Of a stretch of DNA of 11,332 bases, positions 1-6,184 are shown one piece after another. The notes under the pieces are model-generated. The model was not told where the DNA came from. It worked only from the letters and a program-made list of their open reading frames with translations, and did not search any database. The stretch spans positions 1 to 11,332 of the forward strand of contig JAZNZF010000022.1 in NCBI GenBank assembly GCA_045594795.1. Direction: 5' to 3'. How positions within the stretch are numbered: position 1 is the stretch's first letter; every line of letters begins with the position of its first letter. This stretch comes from UMGS1532 sp045594795. Its GTDB lineage: Bacteria > Bacillota > Clostridia > Oscillospirales > Acutalibacteraceae. The position numbers and the translations under genes were made by a program.

Positions 1-108
1 CTGGTTTCCGCTATTGAGAATTACATACAATTTTACAACACTCGTCGTTACCAGAAGCGTTTGAATTGTATGACACCGTTCGAGTATTTCTTCGCCACCG
101 CCGCGTGA
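1..108 (+). CDS. IS3-family transposase (OrfB), C-terminal fragment
   Basis: The first 35 codons in frame 1 are the tail of a DDE transposase of the IS3 family, ending in TGA at 106-108. The recognisable signature is the C-terminal block NYIQFYNTRRYQKRLNCMTP followed by FEYF; the family pattern is YI.FYN..R.......TP..Y. The start of the gene and the catalytic D, D and E residues lie outside the window, so activity cannot be judged. The gene reads toward the XRE gene downstream, which is on the other strand. It is partial because of the window edge, not because of visible damage. Confidence 0.88.
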   Translation: MVSAIENYIQFYNTRRYQKRLNCMTPFEYFFATAA

Positions 109-209
109 CGAAAAATCTCTCCCTGCTGCGCAGCAGGGCGAGATGAAAGAATCTATTCATTTAACTTATTCTTTTTGTTTTTTAGTCTGTCTACTTGACA
201 GGGGGCACA
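109..209 (+). mobile_element. Right end of the IS3-family insertion sequence
   Basis: The 100 bases after the transposase stop are probably the non-coding right end of the IS. They contain an 18-bp perfect palindrome (121-138) and, at about 188-209, TGTCTACTTGACAGGGGGCA, a G-rich end terminating in CA as IS3-family right ends do. The boundary (207 or 209) is inferred, because the left end and the target-site duplication are outside the window. The XRE stop codon is only about 25 bases further on, so the element landed just behind that gene. Confidence 0.55.
121..138. repeat. Perfect palindrome in the IS end
   Basis: CCCTGCTGCGCAGCAGGG is an 18-bp perfect inverted repeat starting 13 bases after the transposase stop. 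It has no T-tract on the plus side, so it is not a classical Rho-independent terminator. It could still stall transcription or shield the transposase from read-through from the other side. Confidence 0.6.
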
Positions 210-233
210 TTATTTCTAAGTCTGCGCTTGTTT

Positions 234-476
234 TTATTTTATTTCTTGTTCTAAAAACTTAAAGTCGTCGGTATTAAAGAAATCAATAATACTGATGTTA
301 AGCCCGTCGCACAACTTTTTAATTGTTGCTCTGCCCGGGTTTCTGCTTTGGTTATACAGTATGGATTTTACTGTTGTATACGGCACTCCCGATATTGTGG
401 CAAGCTTGCAAAAGCTTATGCCTCTTTCATTACATAACTCACCAAATCTCTTCTTTACCACCTCAGTAATATCCAT
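234..476 (-). CDS. Small XRE/Cro-type HTH transcriptional regulator
   Basis: This 80-residue protein is a single Cro/C1-type helix-turn-helix domain with almost nothing else. The HTH covers about residues 21-40 (SFCKLATISGVPYTTVKSIL), followed by the TIKKLCDGLNISIIDFF helix pair typical of the family. The GTG nine bases upstream (483-485) overlaps the ribosome binding site AAGGAG (485-490), so ATG at 474-476, 8 nt from that site, is the likely start. A TATAAT flanked by 10-bp inverted repeats lies 60-80 bases upstream and is shared with the neighbouring small gene, so autorepression is likely. A single-domain regulator next to an IS suggests a mobile or accessory origin. Its true target is not visible. 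Confidence 0.82.
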   Translation of the reverse strand: MDITEVVKKRFGELCNERGISFCKLATISGVPYTTVKSILYNQSRNPGRATIKKLCDGLNISIIDFFNTDDFKFLEQEIK

Positions 477-526
477 ACCATTCACTCCTTACAAAAACAT
501 TTTACTGTTTTTATATTGAGCGAATA

Positions 527-559
527 GACTATATATTATACTATATACGATATATAGTC
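527..559 (-). promoter_or_regulatory. Promoter/operator of the XRE gene
   Basis: GACTATATAT (527-536) and ATATATAGTC (550-559) form a perfect 10-bp inverted repeat around a 13-base centre. Within it, on the minus strand, is TATAAT (535-540), suited to be the -10 box for the XRE gene; no good -35 is visible. The block ATTATACTATATA (535-547) recurs exactly at 739-751 in front of the next small gene. The arrangement suggests a dimeric repressor site that covers the promoter. Confidence 0.6.
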
Positions 560-715
560 CTGCTTTTAACCATTGCTGCAGTTATTTCTATAAATTCTTT
601 CGGGCTGTATTTTAACCCTGCTAACTTAATTGCTTTTTTCATTTCGTTTTCTATTTCCGATACGGGAACCCTTTCTTTTTTTTGCTATTTCTTTAACCAC
701 TGATTTGTAATCCAT
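541..715 (-). pseudogene. Small acidic/basic protein gene interrupted by a one-base frameshift
   Basis: A strong ribosome binding site (AGGAGG, 723-728) precedes ATG at 713-715. As written the frame encodes only 29 residues and stops at 626-628. The run of eight A on the coding strand (676-683) is where the frame breaks: with seven A the frame continues to a TAG at 541-543 and gives 57 residues. The restored protein begins MDYKSVVKEIAKK, continues ERVPVSEIENEMKKAIKLAG and ends in a YSPKEFIEITAAMV segment. This resembles short Firmicutes proteins with the pattern EIA...VSV.E+..E+..AI, some of which are annotated as Spo0A C-terminal-like; that assignment is weak. Choices are a real pseudogene, a homopolymer error, or slippage on the A8 run. 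It shares its promoter block with the XRE gene. Confidence 0.6.
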
Positions 716-738
716 TTTTCCACCTCCTCTTCAAACGC

Positions 739-758
739 ATTATACTATATATAGTCTG
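739..758 (-). promoter_or_regulatory. Promoter/operator of the frameshifted small gene
   Basis: ACTATATATAGT (744-755) is a perfect 12-bp palindrome that overlaps a minus-strand TATAAT (739-744). The 13 bases 739-751 are identical to 535-547 upstream of the XRE gene. Position, palindromy and identity make it a likely second binding site for the same regulator. No convincing -35 is present. Confidence 0.58.
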
Positions 759-825
759 TCGCATCTTGTGGCACTTCGTCGAGTGAAAAAATTTTTTTAA
801 TAATATTGTTGTTTTGTGTATTTTA

Positions 826-868
826 AAATAAAAGACCACTGACTCCATAATACTTTGAAGTCAGTGGT
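826..868 (-). terminator. Rho-independent terminator of degV
   Basis: ACCACTGACT (835-844) and AGTCAGTGGT (859-868) make a perfect 10-bp stem with a 14-base loop. On the minus strand the stem is followed by CTTTTATTTT. It lies 15 bases after the degV stop codon. Confidence 0.85.
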
Positions 869-882
869 TTTTAGCTTTTATA

Positions 883-1770
883 TTAGTCTACGCGTTCTGT
901 ACCGAAGAAGAACAATGCTACTGTTCCGGGGCCTGTGTGACTACCGATTGTAGTGCCGATATCATAAATCTGTGGCTCGCCGTCTAAATACTTAAACTTT
1001 TGCTGTACCAAATCGGCAACTGCTTTAGCGTCTTCTATGCAGTTAGAGTGGCAAATGTATGCTTTGCCGTTATAGTTGAGTCCGCCCTCGGCGTTTTCAA
1101 CCATCTTTTCAACAATTTCGGTAATAACCTTTTGTTTGCCGCGGATTTTAAAGCGTGGGATAAGCTTACCGTCGAAGCTCATATTAAGTAATGGGCAGAT
1201 TTTAAGAACTGTACCAAACCAACCCGACACCTTTGAAACTCTGCCGCCCTTTATATAGAAGGTAAGGTCGGTTGAGAAGAACCAATGGTGTAATTTTAAG
1301 CGGTTTGCGATTGCCCAATCGTAAAGCTGTTCTATGGTATATCCCTTATCGCGCAGGTCGGCAAGTGTGTTCATTAGTAGACCGTAGCCAGAGGACGCAC
1401 CGAGTGAATCAACAACCATAATTTTGCGGTCGGGGTATTTTTCACGCAGTTCTTCGGCGGCAATGCAAGCTGAGTTGTAGCTGCCCGAAAGACCAGACGA
1501 AAGACATACACAGAAAATATCTTTGCCCCTTTGCAAGATTTCCTCGAAATGCCCTATATACTCGTCAACGTTGATTTGCGAGGTTTTGGTTTCTGCACCG
1601 TTGACCATAGCCTCGTAAAAATCTTTAAAAGGAATAGTCTGACCAAGGTCGTCGGGGTAGGAAACACCGTCTAAAGTATAATGAAAGCAAAGATATTCGA
1701 TATCACGATTTTTAAATTGCTCTGCGGTGAGGTCGGCGGTAGAGCCACAGCTTATTACATAATCTGCCAT
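883..1770 (-). CDS. DegV family fatty-acid-binding protein
   Basis: This 295-residue protein has the usual DegV length. DegV/FakB proteins hold a fatty acid in the cleft of a two-domain fold; FakB types hand it to the kinase FakA for phosphorylation and phospholipid synthesis. Visible family features are STADL (10-14), TSQ (63-65), SSGLSGSYNSA (91-101), the VVDS strand end (119-122), GGR (175-177) and the C-terminal IGSHTGPGT (275-283). The FakA partner is not in the window, so a FakB role is possible but unproven. The start ATG has AAGGAG (1779-1784) 8 nt upstream. The gene is monocistronic, with a promoter candidate about 95 bases upstream and its own terminator. Confidence 0.92.
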   Translation of the reverse strand: MADYVISCGSTADLTAEQFKNRDIEYLCFHYTLDGVSYPDDLGQTIPFKDFYEAMVNGAETKTSQINVDEYIGHFEEILQRGKDIFCVCLSSGLSGSYNSACIAAEELREKYPDRKIMVVDSLGASSGYGLLMNTLADLRDKGYTIEQLYDWAIANRLKLHHWFFSTDLTFYIKGGRVSKVSGWFGTVLKICPLLNMSFDGKLIPRFKIRGKQKVITEIVEKMVENAEGGLNYNGKAYICHSNCIEDAKAVADLVQQKFKYLDGEPQIYDIGTTIGSHTGPGTVALFFFGTERVD

Positions 1771-1871
1771 TGTTATTTCTCCTTTATATAACCCTTTAAA
1801 TAGGCTTTATTTTTGATTTTGAAAGGGGAGTGGTTTCCCCCTCACTTTTTGCTACACATACACTTTACCAA

Positions 1872-1902
1872 ATTATAACGAAAATTTCTACCCACTATGC
1901 AA
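1872..1902 (-). promoter_or_regulatory. Candidate promoter of degV
   Basis: On the minus strand TTGCAT (1897-1902) and TATAAT (1872-1877) are separated by 19 bases, longer than ideal. Transcription would start near 1865 and leave a leader of about 95 nt containing a short G4/C4 stem near 1820-1840. The -10 is perfect; the -35 is uncertain. Confidence 0.4.
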
Positions 1903-1917
1903 AATTTTTATTATACT

Positions 1918-1958
1918 AATAAAAAACAAGGAGTAGAGTTGGCAAAAACCAACTCTAC
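1918..1958 (-). terminator. Terminator of the parA-parB operon
   Basis: GTAGAGTTGG (1933-1942) and CCAACTCTAC (1949-1958) form a perfect 10-bp stem with a 6-base loop. On the minus strand it is followed, after a few bases, by TTTTTTATT. It lies about 45 bases beyond the parB stop. Confidence 0.78.
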
Positions 1959-2002
1959 CCGTAGTAGAAACTTAGTGTTTATGCGGTGTTGCGGCACCAT
2001 TT

Positions 2003-2842
2003 TTACAGCTTTGCAAGTTTTTCTGCTATTGCCCTTAAATCGTCTTTTGAGTAAAATTCTATTGAAATTGTACCCTTTTCTTTGCCTTTCGGCTCGATTT
2101 TTACCCTTCTGCCTATTTCATTTTTTAGTGCAAGTTCGGTTTCTTTATAGTAGTTATCTTGCACCTTGGTTGTGGTTTTTTTAGCCGACGATTTCTTGCT
2201 TGCAAGCTTTTCAAGCTCGCGTACAGATGCGCCTTTTTGTGCCATAACTACTGCAAGCTCGCGAAGCTTTTCGTCGGTGATGGCAAGAATCGCTCTGCCG
2301 TGGCCCGCGGTAAGCTCGCCAATTTTTATAAGCTCTAAAATGTCTTGCGGTAACGATAGCAGTCTTATAGCGTTGGCTACTGCAGGGCGCGATTTTCCAC
2401 AGGTTTCGGCAACCTGTTCTTGCGTTAAGCCAAAGGTATCCATTAAATATTTATAGCCTGCAGCCTCTTCTATCGGATTTAAATCCTCGCGCTGAAGGTT
2501 CTCAATCATTGCAAGCTCCATAGCCTCGCCATCGTCTATCTGACGAATTATTACGGGCACCTCTTCGAGCCCTGCAATTCGGCTTGCTCTCCAACGGCGC
2601 TCACCCGCTACAAGCTGATAACTGCCGTTTGGCATTGTTCTAACCACCAGCGGTTGTAATAAGCCGTGCTTTGCTATGCTGTCTGCCAATTCTTGCAAAG
2701 AGTTTTCATCGAACTCTTTACGCGGTTGGTCGCGATTAGGCTCGATTTCAGATAATCTTAGGGTTTCGGGAGATGAATTATCAAGCGCATTTTCTTCCCA
2801 CAGTGCGCTGAAGCCTCTGTCAAGTCCGCCTTTTTTAGCCAT
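2003..2842 (-). CDS. parB: Chromosome-partitioning protein ParB (Spo0J)
   Basis: This 279-residue ParB is the centromere-binding CTPase clamp that loads at parS, spreads along DNA, stimulates ParA and recruits SMC. In order: a basic N-terminus with KKGGLDRGFSAL (ParA-contacting region), the CTP-binding block GERRWRAS (80-87), the ENLQRED motif (114-120), the parS-reading HTH LTQEQVAETCGKSRPAVANA (139-158), then GHGRAIL (180-186), a lysine-rich linker (216-227) and a C-terminal dimerisation domain. The GERRWRA and ENLQRED motifs favour ParB/Spo0J over a generic KorB protein; Noc is a close relative, but the pairing with ParA and true parS sites support ParB. The start has AAAGGAT upstream. The gap to parA is 32 bases, so both are one operon. 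Confidence 0.96.
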   Translation of the reverse strand: MAKKGGLDRGFSALWEENALDNSSPETLRLSEIEPNRDQPRKEFDENSLQELADSIAKHGLLQPLVVRTMPNGSYQLVAGERRWRASRIAGLEEVPVIIRQIDDGEAMELAMIENLQREDLNPIEEAAGYKYLMDTFGLTQEQVAETCGKSRPAVANAIRLLSLPQDILELIKIGELTAGHGRAILAITDEKLRELAVVMAQKGASVRELEKLASKKSSAKKTTTKVQDNYYKETELALKNEIGRRVKIEPKGKEKGTISIEFYSKDDLRAIAEKLAKL

Positions 2843-2874
2843 TTTTATCTATCCTTTCGGTTACCTTCTGTAAC

Positions 2875-3639
2875 TTATCTGTTTCTTTTTAAAAATTCCT
2901 TTGCCAAAGTGTTGTAAGCCGCGCTACCCTTACCCTTGGGGTCGTAATACTGAACCGGCATACCGTAACTTGGCGCCTCGCTAACCCTGACAGAACGGGG
3001 GATAGCGGTTGAATAAAGCTGTTTTGCAAAATATTTTTTAACCTCTGCCACTACCTGTTGGGTTAAATTAAGTCTTCCGTCGTACATTGTAAGCACGATT
3101 CCTTCGAGGTCAAGGTTGGGGTTATACAGCCTTTTTACCTCGCGCACCGACACCATAAGCTGAGAAAGACCCTCCATAGAAAGATATTCGCACTGCATCG
3201 GTACAATAAAGGAATCGCAAGCCACAAGCCCGTTTATCGAAACAAGGCCAATAGATGGGGGACAGTCGATAAATATGTAATCGTACTTATCGTCGAGCTT
3301 TGCTAAGGCTTTTTTAAGCCCAGCCTCGCGGTGTTCTTTGCCGATAAGCTCTACCTCGGCGCCTGCCATATCGCGACTTGAGGGGATAATATCGATATTT
3401 TTAAACTTGGTTTTAATAACCGTCGCCTCAGGCTCGACACTGCCTGTTAGTAGATTATAAGACGATACTTTTAGCTCGCGCTTGTTTATACCGTAACCGC
3501 TTGTGGTATTACCCTGCTGGTCGATATCAACAACAAGCACCTTTTTGCCAAGCATACCCACAGCCGCCGATAAATTAACCGCCGTTGTGGTTTTACCAAC
3601 ACCGCCTTTTTGATTAAAAATAGAAACTATTTTAGCCAA
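2875..3639 (-). CDS. parA: Chromosome-partitioning ATPase ParA (Soj)
   Basis: This 254-residue protein is a ParA/MinD-type P-loop ATPase that moves ParB-parS complexes and, in Bacillus, controls DnaA. It shows the deviant Walker A KGGVGKTT (11-18) with the signature lysine K11, the A' box VVDIDQQGN (36-44), Walker B IFIDCPPS (122-129) and the late IPRSVRVSEAPSYGMPV segment (213-229) typical of Soj. The start codon is TTG (3637-3639), supported by GGAGG (3648-3652) 8 nt upstream and by the family-standard N-terminus MAKIVSIFNQKGGVGKTT. It is the first gene of the operon with parB, behind a strong promoter, a leader hairpin and a parS site. The length lacks the N-terminal HTH of plasmid ParA proteins, so a chromosomal role fits. 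Confidence 0.97.
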   Translation of the reverse strand: MAKIVSIFNQKGGVGKTTTAVNLSAAVGMLGKKVLVVDIDQQGNTTSGYGINKRELKVSSYNLLTGSVEPEATVIKTKFKNIDIIPSSRDMAGAEVELIGKEHREAGLKKALAKLDDKYDYIFIDCPPSIGLVSINGLVACDSFIVPMQCEYLSMEGLSQLMVSVREVKRLYNPNLDLEGIVLTMYDGRLNLTQQVVAEVKKYFAKQLYSTAIPRSVRVSEAPSYGMPVQYYDPKGKGSAAYNTLAKEFLKRNR

Positions 3640-3662
3640 GAAAGCTACCTCCAGTTAAAAGA

Positions 3663-3677
3663 GTCGCGTAACGCGAC
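3663..3677 (-). promoter_or_regulatory. Hairpin in the parA leader
   Basis: GTCGCG (3663-3668) and CGCGAC (3672-3677) pair perfectly around TAA. In the parA transcript the stem lies between the start site and the ribosome binding site and is followed by TCTTTT. It may affect mRNA stability or translation; it is short for a terminator. Confidence 0.5.
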
Positions 3678-3708
3678 AATAAACTAACTTTTTGTTTTTT
3701 ATAAATAT

Positions 3709-3737
3709 ATTATATCAAAACAACGGTGATATGTAAA
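3709..3737 (-). promoter_or_regulatory. Sigma-A promoter of parA-parB
   Basis: On the minus strand TTTACA (3732-3737), a 17-base spacer and TATAAT (3709-3714) match the housekeeping consensus. TG two bases before the -10 makes it an extended -10. Transcription would start near 3702, giving a leader of about 62 nt. Confidence 0.8.
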
Positions 3738-3814
3738 TAGAAAAAACTTGGCTTTTGGAATTTTGTTCACAGATTTATTTGTTTTATCGTATTATTTTAA
3801 GCCTACAACTTTAA

Positions 3815-3830
3815 TGTTTCACATGAAACA
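3815..3830. other. parS centromere site
   Basis: TGTTTCACATGAAACA differs from the canonical parS TGTTTCACGTGAAACA by one base (G to A at the centre). It lies between spoIID and the parA promoter, about 80 bases upstream of the -35 box, next to the genes for the proteins that use it. Confidence 0.92.
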
Positions 3831-3861
3831 TTTTGTAGAAAAAGCGCGAAACACCGCATAT

Positions 3862-4863
3862 TTACTGGGTTTTCGGTACATATTTTGCAACCTCTGTACC
3901 GCTATAGTAATGGGTTAAAATCTCTTTAAAATCGCTACCCGACTTTGCCATAAAATTTGCACCGTTTTGGCTAAGCCCCACCTGATGACCGTATCCATGC
4001 ACCGAAATTTGCAATTCTTTATCGGTTAGTTTTAGGTCAAAATTATTTGAACGAAGCTCAAAAAGCTCTGCTATGGTGGCACCCGTTATTTCTTTCTCGC
4101 CTATTACTATTTTTACCACGTTACCGCTGTCGGTACGATTAATATTGCCACCGCAAAGCTCGGATACCGTAATTCCCTCGGCTGTAAGTATACCATTTGC
4201 CTCGGCAAGAGATAGCCTTTTCTCTGTTAAATAATTCTCCGCCAGCTTGTCACCCTCGCTTTCAACCGCTTTCAAGTAGCTGAGAGAACTGCCCCATACG
4301 TTTTTGCAGTCCTCAGTCTTACCCGAAGACATTGCGTGATAAACCGCAAGAATAGGCATATCCTTATAAAGAACGCAATAATCATACACCTCATCTATAA
4401 GCGAATTCAGTTTCTGATTGTAGGTTTCGGCGCTACTACCCCAATTTTTGTACGCCGTTTGCTTATTTATATACGCCTGACTCGTTTCAGGGTCGGTAGT
4501 AACGTCGTAATCCTCGCCTGCATTCGCCCTCATTCTGTAAAGGGTATAGGTCTTTGCGGCAACTATCTGCGCCTTTATTGCCTCCTCGTGATAAAGCATT
4601 GGACATTCACCCGCAACTACACCATAGATATACTCACGAAGCTCAATTTTCTCCACCTTGTCTGTTTCGGGGTCGTAAAGCCTTACGTAGTTATTGTATT
4701 TAATCTCCTTTTCTGCGTTGCTTTGGGCAGAACTGCTATACGAAACGAATCCTGCGGCGGTAGGCTTGGACTTATTTTGCTCGCCTTTTCCTAATGCTAA
4801 TAACGGGGTTAGCAATATTACAAGGGCTAATATAACTACAACAGAAAAATTGAGGCTTTTCAT
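3862..4863 (-). CDS. spoIID: Stage II sporulation protein D (lytic transglycosylase)
   Basis: SpoIID is a membrane-anchored lytic transglycosylase made in the mother cell that trims septal peptidoglycan during engulfment, working with SpoIIP and SpoIIM. This 333-residue protein has an N-terminal membrane anchor (about 6-24), a linker, and the SpoIID/LytB core. Visible signatures are EYIYGVVAGECP (77-88), with E86 at the place of the catalytic glutamate, KAQIVAAKTYTLYR, the SSGKTEDCKNVWG block and the C-terminal GYGHQVGLSQNGANFMAKSG followed by HYYSGTEV. The start has AGGAG 11 nt upstream. The promoter resembles a sigma-E site, as expected for spoIID. LytB-type proteins share this domain, but length, anchor and promoter favour SpoIID. 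No strong terminator is visible before parS. Confidence 0.9.
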   Translation of the reverse strand: MKSLNFSVVVILALVILLTPLLALGKGEQNKSKPTAAGFVSYSSSAQSNAEKEIKYNNYVRLYDPETDKVEKIELREYIYGVVAGECPMLYHEEAIKAQIVAAKTYTLYRMRANAGEDYDVTTDPETSQAYINKQTAYKNWGSSAETYNQKLNSLIDEVYDYCVLYKDMPILAVYHAMSSGKTEDCKNVWGSSLSYLKAVESEGDKLAENYLTEKRLSLAEANGILTAEGITVSELCGGNINRTDSGNVVKIVIGEKEITGATIAELFELRSNNFDLKLTDKELQISVHGYGHQVGLSQNGANFMAKSGSDFKEILTHYYSGTEVAKYVPKTQ

Positions 4864-4886
4864 TTAATCTTATTCTCCTAAAGTTG

Positions 4887-4915
4887 TTGACATTTTAAAA
4901 AGCATATTATATACT
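4887..4915 (+). promoter_or_regulatory. Sigma-A promoter of the membrane protein gene
   Basis: TTGACA (4887-4892), a 17-base spacer and TATACT (4910-4915) are a near-perfect housekeeping promoter reading rightward. Its -10 overlaps the -10 of the divergent spoIID promoter. The transcript would start near 4922, 55 bases before the ATG. Confidence 0.78.
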
Positions 4916-4935
4916 TATCTATATAATTAATATGT
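4906..4935 (-). promoter_or_regulatory. Sigma-E-like promoter of spoIID
   Basis: On the minus strand ACATATTA (4928-4935), 14 bases and TATATAAT (4906-4913) fit the Bacillus sigma-E pattern KMATATTT-N14-CATACANT at most positions. No sigma-A -35 lies at the right distance from the TATAAT. The assignment rests on consensus match and on spoIID being a known sigma-E gene. Confidence 0.5.
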
Positions 4936-4976
4936 AGTTTGTCCACAATAAATTACCGTGGGAGGATTTTTTTAAT

Positions 4977-5867
4977 ATGCCACATAAAGTTATACTAAGA
5001 ATATTCACCATATGTGCGGTGCTTGTAACCTTTTTTCGCTTTGCTCAATTATTTTTCACTATCGAAGCATCTACCGGCTTTTCGGCAGGCGGTTATTTTG
5101 AAAAGGTTAACGTAGTAATATACGGCGTAATGTTACTGCTTATTGTAATTCCGTCGTTTTTCTCCGCAGTTTCAAGCAACAGACAGCCAACACGCGCGCC
5201 GATACCAAAAAGCTTTCCGTTGCTTACAGTATCTAACTTTTTAGTTGCTATTTATTTATTAGTAAGCACGGGTTTCAGGCTTATAAACCCCATCAGCTTA
5301 ACCCCGTTGTTAATAATAGAACTTATCTTATCAATAGTTTCTGCGGTATGGTTTGTAGTTTATGCTATGGCGGGCATTGTAGATATTAAGCTACCCACAG
5401 CACTATCAATTTCACCGATAATACTGCTTTTAGTAAAGCTTATAAATATCTTTATCAGCCACAACGGTCTTGCAAACATCTCTGAAAACCTAATAGAATC
5501 GCTTTTCTTGTGTTCTTTGTTACTGTTTTTCTTGTTACAAAGCAAAATTCTATGCAGGTTTACCGTGCGTAAATCAAGCAGAATTATCTTTACGGTTGCC
5601 GTTGTTACCTTTATGCTTATGCTAATAGACAACTTCCCACCGCTGTTTATTAATCTTATAGGCAAGGGAGAGCTATTACACACCTCTAGCATATTTAACC
5701 TTGAATATGTTATGTTTGGTACCTATGCTTTTGTTTTTACTATGCAGCTTTACTCAAAATCCAAATGGCCAACCTCTATAGAATCTCATTCCACCGAGCA
5801 TATGGAAACCATAAGCGACCCAACAACACATACAAAATTTATTATAGACCCTAAAGAGAAGAACTAA
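4977..5867 (+). CDS. Polytopic membrane protein of unknown function
   Basis: I do not recognise this 296-residue protein. It has about eight hydrophobic membrane-spanning stretches (roughly 5-28, 45-65, 80-101, 108-133, 142-161, 172-190, 202-225, 240-259), basic loops such as KSKWP after the last one, and a hydrophilic tail of about 35 residues rich in T, S, D, E and K. No catalytic or transporter motif is evident. The start ATG is preceded by GGAGG (4961-4965), 11 nt away. It is the only large plus-strand gene here, placed between the rsmG and spoIID genes and transcribed away from spoIID from overlapping promoters. A role tied to sporulation or the cell envelope is only a guess from position. 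A stem-loop follows the stop. Confidence 0.85.
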   Translation: MPHKVILRIFTICAVLVTFFRFAQLFFTIEASTGFSAGGYFEKVNVVIYGVMLLLIVIPSFFSAVSSNRQPTRAPIPKSFPLLTVSNFLVAIYLLVSTGFRLINPISLTPLLIIELILSIVSAVWFVVYAMAGIVDIKLPTALSISPIILLLVKLINIFISHNGLANISENLIESLFLCSLLLFFLLQSKILCRFTVRKSSRIIFTVAVVTFMLMLIDNFPPLFINLIGKGELLHTSSIFNLEYVMFGTYAFVFTMQLYSKSKWPTSIESHSTEHMETISDPTTHTKFIIDPKEKN

Positions 5868-5872
5868 AATGC

Positions 5873-5906
5873 GAAGGCTGTGCGGCACTAATGCTACACA
5901 GCCTTC
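5873..5906 (+). terminator. Stem-loop terminator of the membrane protein gene
   Basis: GAAGGCTGTG (5873-5882) and CACAGCCTTC (5897-5906) form a perfect 10-bp stem with a 14-base loop five bases after the stop. The T-tract is poor (ACTTTAT), so termination may be incomplete. Confidence 0.62.
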
Positions 5907-5941
5907 ACTTTATGGGGATGAATATGGGTGGGTAGTTTAAT

Positions 5942-5969
5942 TTGATTATACGCTTTAATCGCATATAAT
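5942..5969 (+). promoter_or_regulatory. Sigma-A-like promoter inside the 5.9-6.4 kb gap
   Basis: TTGATT (5942-5947), a 16-base spacer and TATAAT (5964-5969) resemble a housekeeping promoter reading rightward, with no coding gene behind it. The -10 is also one arm of an inverted repeat GATTATACGC (5944-5953) / GCATATAATC (5961-5970), 9 of 10 pairs. Confidence 0.45.
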
Positions 5970-5975
5970 CGGTTC

Positions 5976-6102
5976 GGGTTTCTGGCAAGTAGAACCGTAA
6001 TTAGTTCGGCTTTTGTAACCCTGGGGTTATAGAAGCCGAGTTCTTTACGCCTGACAAATAATATTTGGCAGGTCGTAGAGTTCCTCTCGTTGACTTTTTT
6101 TC
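5976..6102 (+). ncRNA. Candidate structured small RNA
   Basis: A transcript from the promoter at 5942-5969 would start near 5976. It would fold into a long stem 6003-6021 with 6024-6042 (a 16-bp core with two G.U pairs, plus extension), a second stem 6050-6059 with 6063-6072 (CCTG.CAAAT / ATTTG.CAGG), and an imperfect stem 6072-6094 followed by eight T (6095-6102), a plausible terminator. The wobble pairs of the first stem hold only in plus-strand RNA; on the minus strand they become A.C mismatches. No known RNA family is recognised. The same stretch could be a dispersed repeat with no transcript. Confidence 0.38.
5992..6022 (+). repeat. 31-bp direct repeat, copy 1
   Basis: These 31 bases (beginning GAACCGTAATTAGTTCGG) recur exactly at 6185-6215. 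This copy forms the left arm of the long stem of the candidate small RNA. Confidence 0.92.
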
Positions 6103-6184
6103 GAAAGGCGACGCGTGAAATTTGCAGTAAGGCTTTGTGCCTTGCAAAAATAAACGCAAGCAAGGCGGAAAAAGGCAACGTGTG

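Noticed and set aside
773..799. Short CACT...AGTG stem followed by A and T runs
   Set aside because: The stem is only about four pairs and falls between two better explained elements.
4336..4794. Plus-strand open frame of 152 codons
   Set aside because: It is antisense to spoIID and has no features of its own.
4939..4947. Possible DnaA box near TTTGTCCACA, and a similar one near 2395
   Set aside because: They are isolated one-mismatch matches, with no cluster and no AT-rich unwinding region, so an origin is not supported.
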